A DNA stretch of 64,000 nt, from NCBI RefSeq assembly GCF_012935695.1, contig NZ_CP052859.1:2769001-2833000 (forward strand), written 5' to 3'. Under the pieces are notes generated by a model. The model was not told the origin of the DNA. It made no database searches and worked only from the letters and a program-made list of their open reading frames with translations. Source of the stretch: Pseudomonas sp. ADAK18 (GTDB taxonomy: Bacteria; Pseudomonadota; Gammaproteobacteria; Pseudomonadales; Pseudomonadaceae). Shown in pieces: positions 24,888 through 33,313 of the stretch (position 1 is its first letter; the number at the start of each line of letters is the position of its first letter). Both the position numbers and the translations under genes were made by a program.

Positions 24888-25940
24888 ATGAGGACATTGA
24901 GAAAAACGCTTGTAACTTTGGCGATATGCCTCGCGGCGATGGATGCATCGGCCCAAGCACAACCTGTGGTGCAATTCATCGCCACGGGCGGGACGATAGC
25001 CATGAAGATCGACCCGGTGACCAAAGGCGTCGTCCCCGCGATTTCGGGAGATGACCTGATGCAGACGGTGCCGGATGCCGGCAAATACGCGATCGTCGAA
25101 GTCAACAACTTCTCGAACATGTCGGCCAACTATGTCGAAGCGAAGTGGTGGACACGTCTCACTAAGGCCGTTGATGATGCGCTCGCGCGTCCCGAGGTCG
25201 CCGGCGTCGTCATCGCGCACGGCACCGATACGATGGAGGAAACGGCTTACTGGCTGGACCTGACCGTCAAGTCCGACAAACCGGTGATCCTGATCGGTGC
25301 GCAGCGTAATGCATCCTCGCCCGACTTCGATGGTCCGCGAAACCTGCTCAATGCCATCCGCATTGCTACCACGGCGCAAGCCCGCGGCAAGGGCGTAATG
25401 TTGGCGATGAACAACCAGATCAATGCGGCGCGCAGCGTCACCAAGACTCACACAGGAGATGTCGAGACCTTCAAGTCTGGTGACTTCGGCTTTCTTGGCG
25501 AGGTCTGGGAGGACAAGGTCATCTTCACTAACGCACCGCTGCGCCGCCAGCATATCGACATCGGTACCGCAGAGATGCCGCGCGTAGAGATTCTAGCCAT
25601 GTTCGGTGGGGCCGATGGATCGCTGCTGCGCTATGCCGTCGACCAGGGTGCCAAAGGCATCGTGGTGCAAGCTGTTGGCATGGGCAACATGAACGTCTCT
25701 ATGTTCGAGGCGGTCAAGTACGCCCTTTCGAAGAACGTACCGGTGGTGGTTGCGACCCGAGTGCCCAACGGCCGCACGATGCCGGTCTATGGGTTTGTTG
25801 GCGGCGGCAAGACCAGCTACGAAGCAGGTGCAGTGATGGCCGGCGATCTGAGCCCTCAAAAGGCCCGCCTGCTTCTCATGCTCTTGTTGCAGAGCGGTAT
25901 CAGCGGTCAGGCAGAACTTCAAGCCGCATTTGATCACTAG
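24888..25940 (+). CDS. ansB: Type II (periplasmic) L-asparaginase/glutaminase-asparaginase
   Basis: Hydrolyses asparagine, and perhaps glutamine, to the acid and ammonia in the periplasm. 350 residues including a signal peptide (LRKTLVTLAICLAAMDASA, cleavage near ASA-QA). Catalytic motifs: FIATGGTIAMK with the nucleophilic threonine, and VVIAHGTDTMEETAYWLDLT with the second threonine and aspartate. The signal peptide fixes the start at ATG 24888, although no clear ribosome site precedes it and the frame is open to 24795. The gene sits alone in a segment with AT-rich flanks, bounded by imperfect direct repeats, which suggests acquisition as a unit (inference). Preference for asparagine or glutamine cannot be read here. 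Confidence 0.88.
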   Translation: MRTLRKTLVTLAICLAAMDASAQAQPVVQFIATGGTIAMKIDPVTKGVVPAISGDDLMQTVPDAGKYAIVEVNNFSNMSANYVEAKWWTRLTKAVDDALARPEVAGVVIAHGTDTMEETAYWLDLTVKSDKPVILIGAQRNASSPDFDGPRNLLNAIRIATTAQARGKGVMLAMNNQINAARSVTKTHTGDVETFKSGDFGFLGEVWEDKVIFTNAPLRRQHIDIGTAEMPRVEILAMFGGADGSLLRYAVDQGAKGIVVQAVGMGNMNVSMFEAVKYALSKNVPVVVATRVPNGRTMPVYGFVGGGKTSYEAGAVMAGDLSPQKARLLLMLLLQSGISGQAELQAAFDH

Positions 25941-26348
25941 TACTAGTGCGTAGATTCGAGGGTGCCGTCGAAGCTTCTCCGTGGGCCGCAACGGGAGCTA
26001 TCCTGAGTTGCAGGCTGGTTTCTACGAGAGGCGGCGGTGCAGTAGCGGGGAGTCGGGCGAGAACATTTAAGATGTGATCGGCGTTCAGACTTCCCGACTC
26101 AAGCCCCCGTTTACCGCTACCAGCACCGGGTCGAAACCGGCAATACGACTATGCGGGAAGGGAGTTACTCAGTAGTTCCGCACATAAAAAGACAAAAAAA
26201 GTTAAATTAGGTAAGTATCTAATTTATAGACGATAAAACACATGTAACGGTTAGTAAGGCTCCGAAATCAATGAGCGCTTTCCGATGCAGCCCCGTAGGG
26301 CTGTTCGGCATTTCCGTTATGGATGGAGATCGCTGATGTGCATGCAGC
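25941..26348. other. Gene-free stretch after the asparaginase gene
   Basis: About 410 bases without a convincing gene. It holds the nested inverted repeat at 26042-26120, then an AT-rich run around 26190-26240. No transposase fragment could be recognised with confidence. Confidence 0.55.
26042..26120. repeat. Nested inverted repeat
   Basis: Outer arms GTAGCGG (26042-26048) and CCGCTAC (26114-26120), inner arms AGTCGGG (26051-26057) and CCCGACT (26093-26099). The pattern could be an eroded mobile-element end or a structured RNA. Confidence 0.5.
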
Positions 26349-26615
26349 TCACTCAGAGTTTCGCTCCAGCCGATTATAAAGGTCAGTGAGTCGACAGAAG
26401 CCCTCCGGGTTTGCGTCTTCCCAAATATGCACCTCAGTGATCATGTCGAGGCTAACATCTCCAGGAAAATCTACCTCTATATGGGGTACCACTCGCTGTG
26501 ACCAAAGTTGCTCGACTTTCCATCCCGACCAAGAAATAAGATTGGGATAGTGCTCAGTAGAGAGGAACATCACTACCGCTGGGTCATGCGGTGAATGGCT
26601 AGAGTTGGCATGCAT
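26349..26615 (-). CDS. Orphan small protein of unknown function
   Basis: ORF of 88 residues: N-terminal His/Ser/Pro-rich stretch (HANSSHSPHDP), then a folded-looking part with FLSTEHYPNLISWSGWKVEQLWSQ, VEVDFPGD-like strands and IWEDANPEGFCRLTDLYNRLERNSE. No signal peptide, membrane segment or known domain recognised. Start codon ATG at 26615 has no obvious ribosome site. It lies inside the segment bounded by direct repeats and its base composition is lower in GC than that of its neighbours. It may be a real accessory gene or a remnant of a longer one. Confidence 0.45.
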   Translation of the reverse strand: MHANSSHSPHDPAVVMFLSTEHYPNLISWSGWKVEQLWSQRVVPHIEVDFPGDVSLDMITEVHIWEDANPEGFCRLTDLYNRLERNSE

Positions 26616-26661
26616 CTGCTGCTTTTGAGCATTCTCTATCGGGCGAAACCAGAACCGCGCT

Positions 26662-26693
26662 GACCGTCTGCTTTTGGCCGTTAGCCCTCACTC
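26662..26693 (+). repeat. Right copy of imperfect 32-bp direct repeat
   Basis: Partner of 24452-24483 (26 of 32 positions identical, same orientation), located just before normal coding DNA resumes. Confidence 0.6.
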
Positions 26694-26727
26694 ATAAATA
26701 GCGACTAACAACCTCCTCACATCAAAA

Positions 26728-27894
26728 TCACACCAGCGCAGCTGCAATCGTTCTGGAACGCCAGGCAAAAGCCAACACCATCAGCAGCCCCAGACCCGCC
26801 ATTGCCGCTCCGGCCAGGGAGATCGCCGGATAACCCAGCCCGGCATTGATCACCGCTCCGCCCAACGCCGCACCAATCGCGTTGCCGAAGTTGAAGGCAC
26901 CGATGTTCATCGCCGAGGCCAGATTGGGTGCGTCCTTGGCGGCTTCCATGACGCGCATCTGTAGCGGCGGCACCAGGGCGAAGCTGGCGATACCCCATAT
27001 CAGGATGGCAACGGCGGCCGGCAGCGGCCAACGCATCAGTGCGGTGAACGCCAGCAAGACGAGAATCAACACGCTCAGCGAGACGATCAGAGTGCGATCA
27101 ATCGATCGGTCGGCGGCCTTGCCGCCCCACATGTTGCCCAGCGTCAACCCCACACCGAACAGCACCAGCATGGCGGTGATGTAGGCGGTGGACGCGTGGG
27201 TCTCGTTGCCGAGGATCGGCGCGATGTAGGTGAAGACGGTAAACATTGCACTCGAGCCAACTACGGTCAGGGCTAACGCCCCCAGCACCGGACCACGACC
27301 CAGTACCCGAATTTCGGCCAGTACACCGACGCTTTGCGGCGCCTTCAGGTTAGGCAGGGCGAACCATAACGCGACCATGGTCACCACGCCGAGGCCGGTA
27401 ATACCCCAGAATGCGGTGCGCCAGCCGAACAGTTCGCCAAACCAGGCGGCCAGCGGCACACCTCCGATGGTCGCCAGGGTCAGGCCCATGAACATTGCCG
27501 CAACCGCCCCAGCACGTTTCTGCGGGGCGACCACGCTGGCGGCGACGATGGAGCCAACGCCAAAGAACGCACCGTGGTTCAGTGAGGTCACCACCCTGGC
27601 GACCATGAGGCTGTAGTAATCGGTAGCCAGTGCTGACATCAGATTACCCAAGGTGAAAATCGCCATGAGTCCGATCAGCAGATAGCGCCGGGGAATCCTA
27701 CCGGTGGTCAGGGTCATCAGTGGCGCGCCGAGCAGTACGCCCAGGGCGTAAGCACTGACCAACAGACCTGCGGCTGGAATGGAAACGCCGAGATCCGCAG
27801 CGATGCTCGGCAACATGCCCATGGGAGCGAACTCGGTAACGCCGATGCCAAAGGCACCAATGGCGAGTGCGACAAGTGGTGGGTTGATACGCAT
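26728..27894 (-). CDS. MFS transporter, AraJ/YdhP-like efflux type
   Basis: Inner-membrane exporter of 388 residues with 12 hydrophobic segments. It starts MRINPPLVALAIGAFGIGVT followed by EFAPMGMLPSIAADL, the characteristic first helix of the AraJ/YdhP/NepI group, and has LLGAPLMTLTTGRIPRRYLL (motif A region) and HGAFFGVGSIVAASVVAP. Substrates of such proteins include sugars, purine nucleosides and drugs; none can be assigned. The frame is open to 28314, but the ATG at 27894 has AAGGAGCCTTCC upstream. Divergent from a LysR gene that probably controls it. Confidence 0.87.
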   Translation of the reverse strand: MRINPPLVALAIGAFGIGVTEFAPMGMLPSIAADLGVSIPAAGLLVSAYALGVLLGAPLMTLTTGRIPRRYLLIGLMAIFTLGNLMSALATDYYSLMVARVVTSLNHGAFFGVGSIVAASVVAPQKRAGAVAAMFMGLTLATIGGVPLAAWFGELFGWRTAFWGITGLGVVTMVALWFALPNLKAPQSVGVLAEIRVLGRGPVLGALALTVVGSSAMFTVFTYIAPILGNETHASTAYITAMLVLFGVGLTLGNMWGGKAADRSIDRTLIVSLSVLILVLLAFTALMRWPLPAAVAILIWGIASFALVPPLQMRVMEAAKDAPNLASAMNIGAFNFGNAIGAALGGAVINAGLGYPAISLAGAAMAGLGLLMVLAFAWRSRTIAAALV

Positions 27895-27918
27895 GGAAGG
27901 CTCCTTATCTATGCCGCT

Positions 27919-27957
27919 AATGCTACGATCCAACCTTTTCAAGCGGTAGGTAGCATT
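27919..27957. promoter_or_regulatory. Inverted repeat in the MFS/LysR divergent gap
   Basis: Perfect 8-bp arms AATGCTAC and GTAGCATT separated by 23 bases, centred in the 94-base gap. Position and symmetry fit a LysR regulator binding site controlling both genes. Confidence 0.5.
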
Positions 27958-27988
27958 TCTGGCAATCACCTTTGCGTAAGGGGCACAG

Positions 27989-28918
27989 ATGGATTTCAGC
28001 GGAAGGTCAGGTGAAATGGGCGTGTTCGCCACCGTGGCGCAGGAAGGAAGCCTTTCGGCCGCCGCGCGTGCACTGGGGCTGACACCCTCGGCGGTCAGTC
28101 GGATCATCGCGCGCACCGAACAACGTCTTGGCACCCGACTGCTGTTGCGTACCACCCGAGCGATTACCTTCACCGCCGAGGGCGAGGCTTTCCTGCGCGG
28201 CGCCCGGCGTATCCTGGCTGACATGGCCGAGGTCGAAGAGGCCATTGCCGACCAGGGCGTACCAAGGGGGCGACTGCGGATCAGCGCCGCCCTTGGCCAC
28301 GGCCGGCTGGCCATCGTTCCCTTGGTGGCAGCATTCAGCGCCCGCTACCCGAACATCGTCGTCGACCTCACGCTCGGCGACGAAGTGGTCGACATTCTCG
28401 GCGGCCAGGCCGACGTGGCGGTACGCTTTGGTCATCTGCCTGACAGCCCGCTGACCGCGCGCAGGATCGGCGACACCGGCCAGGTAGTGGTGGCATCGCC
28501 CGAGTATCTACAGCTCCACGGCATCCCCCAGGAACCGGAAGACTTGCTACGGCACAACTGCCTACGCTTCAACTTCCGGCGTGCCGAACCCAACTGGCCG
28601 TTCATCCGCGGCGCAAGAGAGTTTTCCCTGAAGGTCAGTGGCAACATCGAATGCAGCAGTGGTGAAGCACTGGCCCAACTCGCGCGAGTAGGTGCCGGCA
28701 TTGCGCGTATCGGCGAATTCAGCGTGAGCGAGGACCTGCGGCGCGGCGACCTGATACCGCTGCTGGAAGCCTGGAACCCCGGTGACCAGGAACCCATTCA
28801 TGCGGTGTTCGTAGGTGGCTCGGCAATGCCGGCGCGGGTGCGGTTATTCGTGGACTTCTTGATGGAACATCACCGGATGCAAGCGGTGGCGTCACCTGAT
28901 CCTTCCGGGGGCGCGTGA
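27989..28918 (+). CDS. LysR family transcriptional regulator
   Basis: Regulator of 309 residues. N-terminal winged helix: MGVFATVAQEGSLSAAARAL and LTPSAVSRIIARTEQRLGTR, followed by LLLRTTRAITFTAEGEAFL. The effector domain includes GRLRISAALGHGRLAIVPLV and a C-terminal HAVFVGGSAMPARVRLFVDFL as in the CrgA-like group, which often control small efflux or dehydrogenase genes next door. It is divergent from the MFS exporter, with an inverted repeat between them. A GFA-domain gene follows 31 bases later on the same strand and may be cotranscribed. Confidence 0.9.
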   Translation: MDFSGRSGEMGVFATVAQEGSLSAAARALGLTPSAVSRIIARTEQRLGTRLLLRTTRAITFTAEGEAFLRGARRILADMAEVEEAIADQGVPRGRLRISAALGHGRLAIVPLVAAFSARYPNIVVDLTLGDEVVDILGGQADVAVRFGHLPDSPLTARRIGDTGQVVVASPEYLQLHGIPQEPEDLLRHNCLRFNFRRAEPNWPFIRGAREFSLKVSGNIECSSGEALAQLARVGAGIARIGEFSVSEDLRRGDLIPLLEAWNPGDQEPIHAVFVGGSAMPARVRLFVDFLMEHHRMQAVASPDPSGGA

Positions 28919-28949
28919 TGCTGTTCGCATTAATCAAACGGCGTCCGCT

Positions 28950-29339
28950 ATGACCGACATCTTTCAGGGCAGTTGCCTTTGCGGCGCCGTCAAATACGAA
29001 ATCCAGTCACGACCCAAAGCCCTCACTCACTGCCATTGCAATCAATGCCGCAAAAGCCATGGCGCCGCGTTTGCCAGCTATGGCAGTGTATTGCGTAGCG
29101 ATCTGCATCTTGTCCAAGGTGCCGAGAGCATCAAGTCGTACCAGTCCTCTGAATCCGTACTTCGCCAGTTCTGCGCCGAATGCGGCTCATCGTTGTTCTG
29201 GTCAAGAAGCCAAGGGGAATTCGCCGAGTGGATCTCGATAGCGATGGGCACTCTGGACTCCACGTTCACTGCCGACAAGCAGAAGCACATAGAGGTGGAA
29301 TCCAAGGCAACATGGTATGAATGGCCACCGTCCCAGTGA
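28950..29339 (+). CDS. GFA family protein (glutathione-dependent formaldehyde-activating-like)
   Basis: Zinc-binding protein of 129 residues. The cysteine motifs of the family are complete: SCLCGAVKYEI, HCHCNQCRKSHGAAF and FCAECGSSLFWSRS. Named after Gfa, which was proposed to assist the reaction of formaldehyde with glutathione, but most homologues have no proven activity. ATG at 28950 lacks a strong ribosome site. It follows the LysR gene closely; no formaldehyde pathway genes are nearby. Confidence 0.87.
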   Translation: MTDIFQGSCLCGAVKYEIQSRPKALTHCHCNQCRKSHGAAFASYGSVLRSDLHLVQGAESIKSYQSSESVLRQFCAECGSSLFWSRSQGEFAEWISIAMGTLDSTFTADKQKHIEVESKATWYEWPPSQ

Positions 29340-29446
29340 CCGCTTTAGAGCGACCCCGTGACAGGCCCCTTTCGGCCTGATGGAAACGCGCCCTACAGCG
29401 GATTTCAGATTCTGATGAATTGATCTAATCAAGGAAGATAAAGACA

Positions 29447-30487
29447 TTGAAAACAGCTCTCGCCGCCCTGCTTCTGATCTGCCTGACCACCCACGCATTC
29501 GCCGACGATAGCCCTATCGGGTTCCAGGCCTCGACACTGCCTGACGCGCACAATGAGCGCCCGCTGGAGATGGTCGTCTGGTACCCCAGTACAACCGCCG
29601 CCGCGCCACAGTTGATCGCCGACAATCCAGTGTTTGTCGGAGTCCTTGCCGTCCAAAACGCGCCAGCGGCTGCCGGTGAACATCCGTTGATCGTGCTCTC
29701 CCACGGTTTCCAAGGTAATTGGGGCAAACAGGCGTGGCTGGCCAGTGCGCTGGCTCATCAGGGTTACATCGTGGCGGCGGTCAACCACCCCGGCACCACC
29801 AGCCAGGACCGCAGCCCTCAAGCCGCGGCACAGTTATGGCTGCGACCTGCCGACATCAGCAGGGCCATCGATGCAGTCATGGCCCAACCGGAACAATTTG
29901 GCAAGATCGCGAAGCGTCGAATTGCGGTAGTGGGCCACTCACTCGGCGGCTGGACCGCCCTGGAAATCGCCGGCGCACGTTTCGACCCCGAGCGTTTTGC
30001 CGAGGACTGCAAGGTCCACCCAGAGTTGGCCAGTTGCACCGTTTACCAACAGATGAACCCCGCCAGCACCCCGGCATCGAAGGCCCGGTTGGCCGCCGAC
30101 TTGAGCGATAAACGCGTGACCGCCATTGTTTCATTGGACCTGGGCCTATCACGCGGGCTGACCGATGAAAGCCTTGCAGTGCTGCCGGTGCCGGCGCTGG
30201 TGATCGCGGCGGGAATGCCGTCTAAAGAGCTTCCCGCTCAGTTGGAATCCGCTGATTTGGCCAAACGGCTGCCCCACGCTTCAACGCGTTATGTCGAGAT
30301 CAACGACGCCAGCCACTTCAGCTTTATGTCGGTGTGCAAGCCCGGCGCGATGGCGATGCTCGAAGAAGAGGTGCCAGGCGATGGCATCATCTGCACAGAT
30401 GGCGACGGCGCTCGGCCACGCGAGGTGATCCAGCAACAGATTACAGCGCTGATCACCGAGTTTCTGGCGCAATCACTGCCCAACTAA
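29447..30487 (+). CDS. Secreted alpha/beta hydrolase, dienelactone-hydrolase/PAF-AH-like
   Basis: Exported hydrolase of 346 residues. Signal peptide TALAALLLICLTTHAFA, cleavage at AFA-DD. The core has EMVVWYPSTTAAAP, PLIVLSHGFQGNWGKQAWLA (oxyanion region), a nucleophile elbow VVGHSLGGWTAL with serine, and C-terminal NDASHFSFM with a candidate catalytic histidine. This layout fits putative lipases or carboxylesterases of the platelet-activating-factor acetylhydrolase type. The start is a TTG at 29447 with AAGGAAG 9 bases upstream. It is convergent with the T2SS locus and ends in a clear hairpin. It could be secretion cargo, but nothing in the sequence shows that. Confidence 0.82.
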   Translation: MKTALAALLLICLTTHAFADDSPIGFQASTLPDAHNERPLEMVVWYPSTTAAAPQLIADNPVFVGVLAVQNAPAAAGEHPLIVLSHGFQGNWGKQAWLASALAHQGYIVAAVNHPGTTSQDRSPQAAAQLWLRPADISRAIDAVMAQPEQFGKIAKRRIAVVGHSLGGWTALEIAGARFDPERFAEDCKVHPELASCTVYQQMNPASTPASKARLAADLSDKRVTAIVSLDLGLSRGLTDESLAVLPVPALVIAAGMPSKELPAQLESADLAKRLPHASTRYVEINDASHFSFMSVCKPGAMAMLEEEVPGDGIICTDGDGARPREVIQQQITALITEFLAQSLPN

Positions 30488-30492
30488 GCTCT

Positions 30493-30517
30493 GCCTGAAC
30501 CATCGGTTGGTTCAGGC
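30493..30517 (+). terminator. Intrinsic terminator after the hydrolase gene
   Basis: GCCTGAACCA and its exact complement form a 10-bp stem around a 5-base loop, 5 bases after the stop codon; a pyrimidine-rich CTCTCTC run follows. Confidence 0.75.
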
Positions 30518-30537
30518 CCTCTCTCATCCCTTAAAAA

Positions 30538-30646
30538 CGCATCGCAGCCTCGCTAAAGCTCGACAGCTCCCGCAAGGGTTTCACGTCGTCGGTCAGATCT
30601 TCATCCCCAGCCTGATGCGACTGATTTTTCAAAGACCTTGAAAGAG
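30538..30646. repeat. Extended class B REP element
   Basis: A single class B REP (CATCGCAGCCTCGCTAAAGC, 30539-30558, and following bases) plus a roughly 75-base tail ending in TTTTTCAAAGACCTTGAAAG. The whole unit, tail included, has a close inverted copy at 46468-46574. Confidence 0.7.
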
Positions 30647-30652
30647 CAGGCC

Positions 30653-31864
30653 CTAAGTGACCAACTGGTTGATCTCGATGATCGGCAACAACACCGCCAT
30701 GACGATCACCAGCACTACCGCGCCCATCACCACGATCATCAAAGGTTCGAGCAATGCCGTCATGCCCATGGCCCGCCGCTCGATGTCCCGCGAGAGGGTT
30801 TGCGCGGCGCGTTCAAGCATCGGCGGCAAGGAGCCGGTTTTTTCGCCGCTGGCGATCAGATGGATCAGCACCGGCGGGAACACCTTCTCCACCGCCAGGG
30901 CTTGTGCCAGGTTGACGCCTTCGCGCACCTTGGCAGTGGCATCGGTGACGCATTGGCTCAGGCGGTCGTTGGACAAGGTCTGGCGCGCCGCCTCCAACGC
31001 CCGCAACAATGGCACCCCGGCGCCACCCAGAATCGCCAGCGTGGAGGCAAACCGTGCGGTGTTGAGGCCCAGCACAAAGCGCCCAATCAGCGGCAGCCGC
31101 AAGACCCGGCTGTGCCAGCTCAAGCGCGCCACCGGGTTACGCAGGTACAGGCGCCAACTCCAGAAGCCGCCCACCAGTACGGCAAAACACAACCAGCCCC
31201 AGGCGCGGATAAAGTCGCTGGCATTGAGCATCGCCAACGTCAGCCCGGGCAGGTCCTGGCGCGCCTGGGAGAATGCGCTGACCACCTGCGGCACCACGTA
31301 GCTCAACAGGAAGATCACAATACCGATGGATACCAGCCCAACCACCCCCGGATAGATGAACGCCGTAAGGATCTTGCCCCGCAAATTGTTGCGCTCCTCG
31401 ATGTAGTCCGCCAGGCGCTCCATGACCTGAGCCAGGTCGCCGGACTCCTCCCCCGCTGCGATCAGCGCCCGGTAGATCGACGGAAAATCCCGAGGCCGCG
31501 CCGCCAAGGCGTCGGCCAGGCGCATGCCGCTGCGCACATCGGCGCGCACGCCACTGAGGATCTGCGCGATGTGCTTACGCTCGGCCTGCTCCACCGTGGC
31601 ACTGAGGGCCGCCTCCAGCGGCAGGCTGGCCCCCAGCAAACTAGCCAGTTGACGGGTGGCCCAGGCCAGGTCGTTGTCCGACAGCTTGGCACTGAACAGT
31701 CCACCCGCATTGGCCGTCGGGTGGTTGTCCTCAACCTGCACCAACAAGGCGGTCAAGCCCCGGCTGCGCAGGTTGGCAAAGGCGCCGCTCTGGCTGTCGG
31801 CTTCCAGGTGGCCGGATTCGAGTTTGCCGGTGGCATCGGCGGCTTCATAACGGTAGCGATTCAT
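30653..31864 (-). CDS. gspF: Type II secretion inner-membrane platform protein GspF (HxcS-like)
   Basis: Polytopic platform protein of the T2SS, 403 residues, the usual GspF length. Two T2SSF domains: the first (about 70-190) with LASLLGASLPLEAALSATVE, the second (about 270-395) with LATLAILGGAGVPLLRALEA-type sequence and ERAAQTLSRDIERRAMGMTA. Membrane segments include KILTAFIYPGVVGLVSIGIV and the C-terminal LMIVVMGAVVLVIVMAVLLP. It couples the ATPase GspE to the pseudopilus assembly. Its ATG shares one base with the gspE stop. It is the last gene of the long minus-strand operon. Confidence 0.93.
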   Translation of the reverse strand: MNRYRYEAADATGKLESGHLEADSQSGAFANLRSRGLTALLVQVEDNHPTANAGGLFSAKLSDNDLAWATRQLASLLGASLPLEAALSATVEQAERKHIAQILSGVRADVRSGMRLADALAARPRDFPSIYRALIAAGEESGDLAQVMERLADYIEERNNLRGKILTAFIYPGVVGLVSIGIVIFLLSYVVPQVVSAFSQARQDLPGLTLAMLNASDFIRAWGWLCFAVLVGGFWSWRLYLRNPVARLSWHSRVLRLPLIGRFVLGLNTARFASTLAILGGAGVPLLRALEAARQTLSNDRLSQCVTDATAKVREGVNLAQALAVEKVFPPVLIHLIASGEKTGSLPPMLERAAQTLSRDIERRAMGMTALLEPLMIVVMGAVVLVIVMAVLLPIIEINQLVT

Positions 31865-33282
31865 CAGGCGTCCCGTGTCACACGCAGGATTTCTTCGGGG
31901 GCGGTGGCGCCGCTACGCACCCAGCGTTCGCCGTCCTCGCGCATGCTCAACATCCCTGCCCGCCGCGCGGCGGCGCGTAAATCCTGTTCGCCGGCGCCCT
32001 GATGGATCAGCCCGCGCAGGTCATCGTCAATGCAGAACAATTCGTGGATGCCCGTTCGACCGCTGTAGCCAATCTGGTTGCAGTGAGCGCACCCCACCGG
32101 GCGCCAGGTACCAGGGTTCGCGGGGTCTTCTTCCTTGCAGTGCGGGCACAGGCGGCGTACCAGGCGCTGGGCCAATACGCCGAGCAAGGATGAGGCCAGC
32201 AGAAAGGGTTCGACGCCCATGTCGATCAAGCGGTTGACCGCCGACACCGCGTCGTTGGTATGCAGGGTCGCGAGCACCAGGTGCCCGGTCAGCGAGGCTT
32301 GCACGGCGATTTGTGCGGTTTCCAGGTCACGAATCTCACCGATCATGATGATGTCCGGGTCCTGCCGCAGAATCGCCCGCAAGGCCAGGGCGAATGTCAT
32401 GTCGATCTTGGCGTTGACCTGGATCTGGCTGATACCCGGCAAGTCATATTCCACCGGGTCTTCGACGGTGAGGATATTGCTGGTGCTGGCGTCCAGCCGC
32501 GCCAGGGCGGCGTACAAACTGGTGGTCTTGCCGCTGCCCGTGGGCCCGGTCACCAGCACAATGCCGTGGGGTTGGCGGATCAGGGTGTCGAGCCTGGCCA
32601 ACAGTTGAGCTTCCATGCCCAGGGTTTCCAGTTGCAGGCGCCCGGCCTGCTTGTCCAGCAGCCGCATCACCACCCGTTCGCCATGGCCGGTGGGCACCGT
32701 CGACACTCGAATATCAATGGGCCGGCCCGCCACCCGCAGGGCAATACGACCGTCCTGGGGCAGGCGTTTTTCGGCAATGTCGAGCTGGGCCATGATCTTG
32801 ATCCGCGACACCAACGCGCCGTGCAGCGCCTTGCGGGGCGACACCACATCACGCAAGGTGCCGTCGACGCGGTAGCGCACCACCGAGTGACTTTCATAGG
32901 GCTCGATGTGAATGTCACTGGCTTCGTCGCGGGCGGCCTGGGTGAGCAAGGCGTTGATCATGCGAATCACCGGCGCACCGTCCTGGGTGTCCAGCAGGTC
33001 GGTGATTTCCGGCATGTCTTGCATCAGGCGGTCGAGATCGACTTCGTTCTCAGCCGCGCCCACCACGGCGGCGGCGCTGCCGGTGTCGGCATAAGAACTG
33101 GCCAGCAGGCCGTCGAGTTCGTCGTCGCGCACGTGCTCCAGAGAGGTTGGACCGAACTGGCGGTGGACTTCGTTGATGGACCAGCCGGGAGTCGAGGGGC
33201 AAATGGTCAGCAACGGGCCCTTCTCACCCGGGCGCAGGAGGATGCGCTGGGATTTGGCCCAGACGTAAGGGAGCAAGCTCAT
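31864..33282 (-). CDS. gspE: Type II secretion ATPase GspE (HxcR-like)
   Basis: Cytosolic hexameric ATPase of 472 residues that powers pseudopilus assembly. Walker A is VLVTGPTGSGKTTSLYAALA, the Asp box and Walker B lie around RAILRQDPDIIMIGEIRDLE, and ASLTGHLVLATLHTNDAVSA follows. The tetracysteine zinc motif is present: LCPHC, then GCAHCNQIGYSGRTGIHEL. The frame extends to 33336, but the ATG at 33282 has a perfect AAAGGAGG site and gives the expected N-terminal domain. It is 31 bases downstream of gspD, and its stop overlaps the gspF start. Confidence 0.94.
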   Translation of the reverse strand: MSLLPYVWAKSQRILLRPGEKGPLLTICPSTPGWSINEVHRQFGPTSLEHVRDDELDGLLASSYADTGSAAAVVGAAENEVDLDRLMQDMPEITDLLDTQDGAPVIRMINALLTQAARDEASDIHIEPYESHSVVRYRVDGTLRDVVSPRKALHGALVSRIKIMAQLDIAEKRLPQDGRIALRVAGRPIDIRVSTVPTGHGERVVMRLLDKQAGRLQLETLGMEAQLLARLDTLIRQPHGIVLVTGPTGSGKTTSLYAALARLDASTSNILTVEDPVEYDLPGISQIQVNAKIDMTFALALRAILRQDPDIIMIGEIRDLETAQIAVQASLTGHLVLATLHTNDAVSAVNRLIDMGVEPFLLASSLLGVLAQRLVRRLCPHCKEEDPANPGTWRPVGCAHCNQIGYSGRTGIHELFCIDDDLRGLIHQGAGEQDLRAAARRAGMLSMREDGERWVRSGATAPEEILRVTRDA

Positions 33283-33313
33283 GACACCCTCCTTTGGGCG
33301 TCCGACATCGTCA

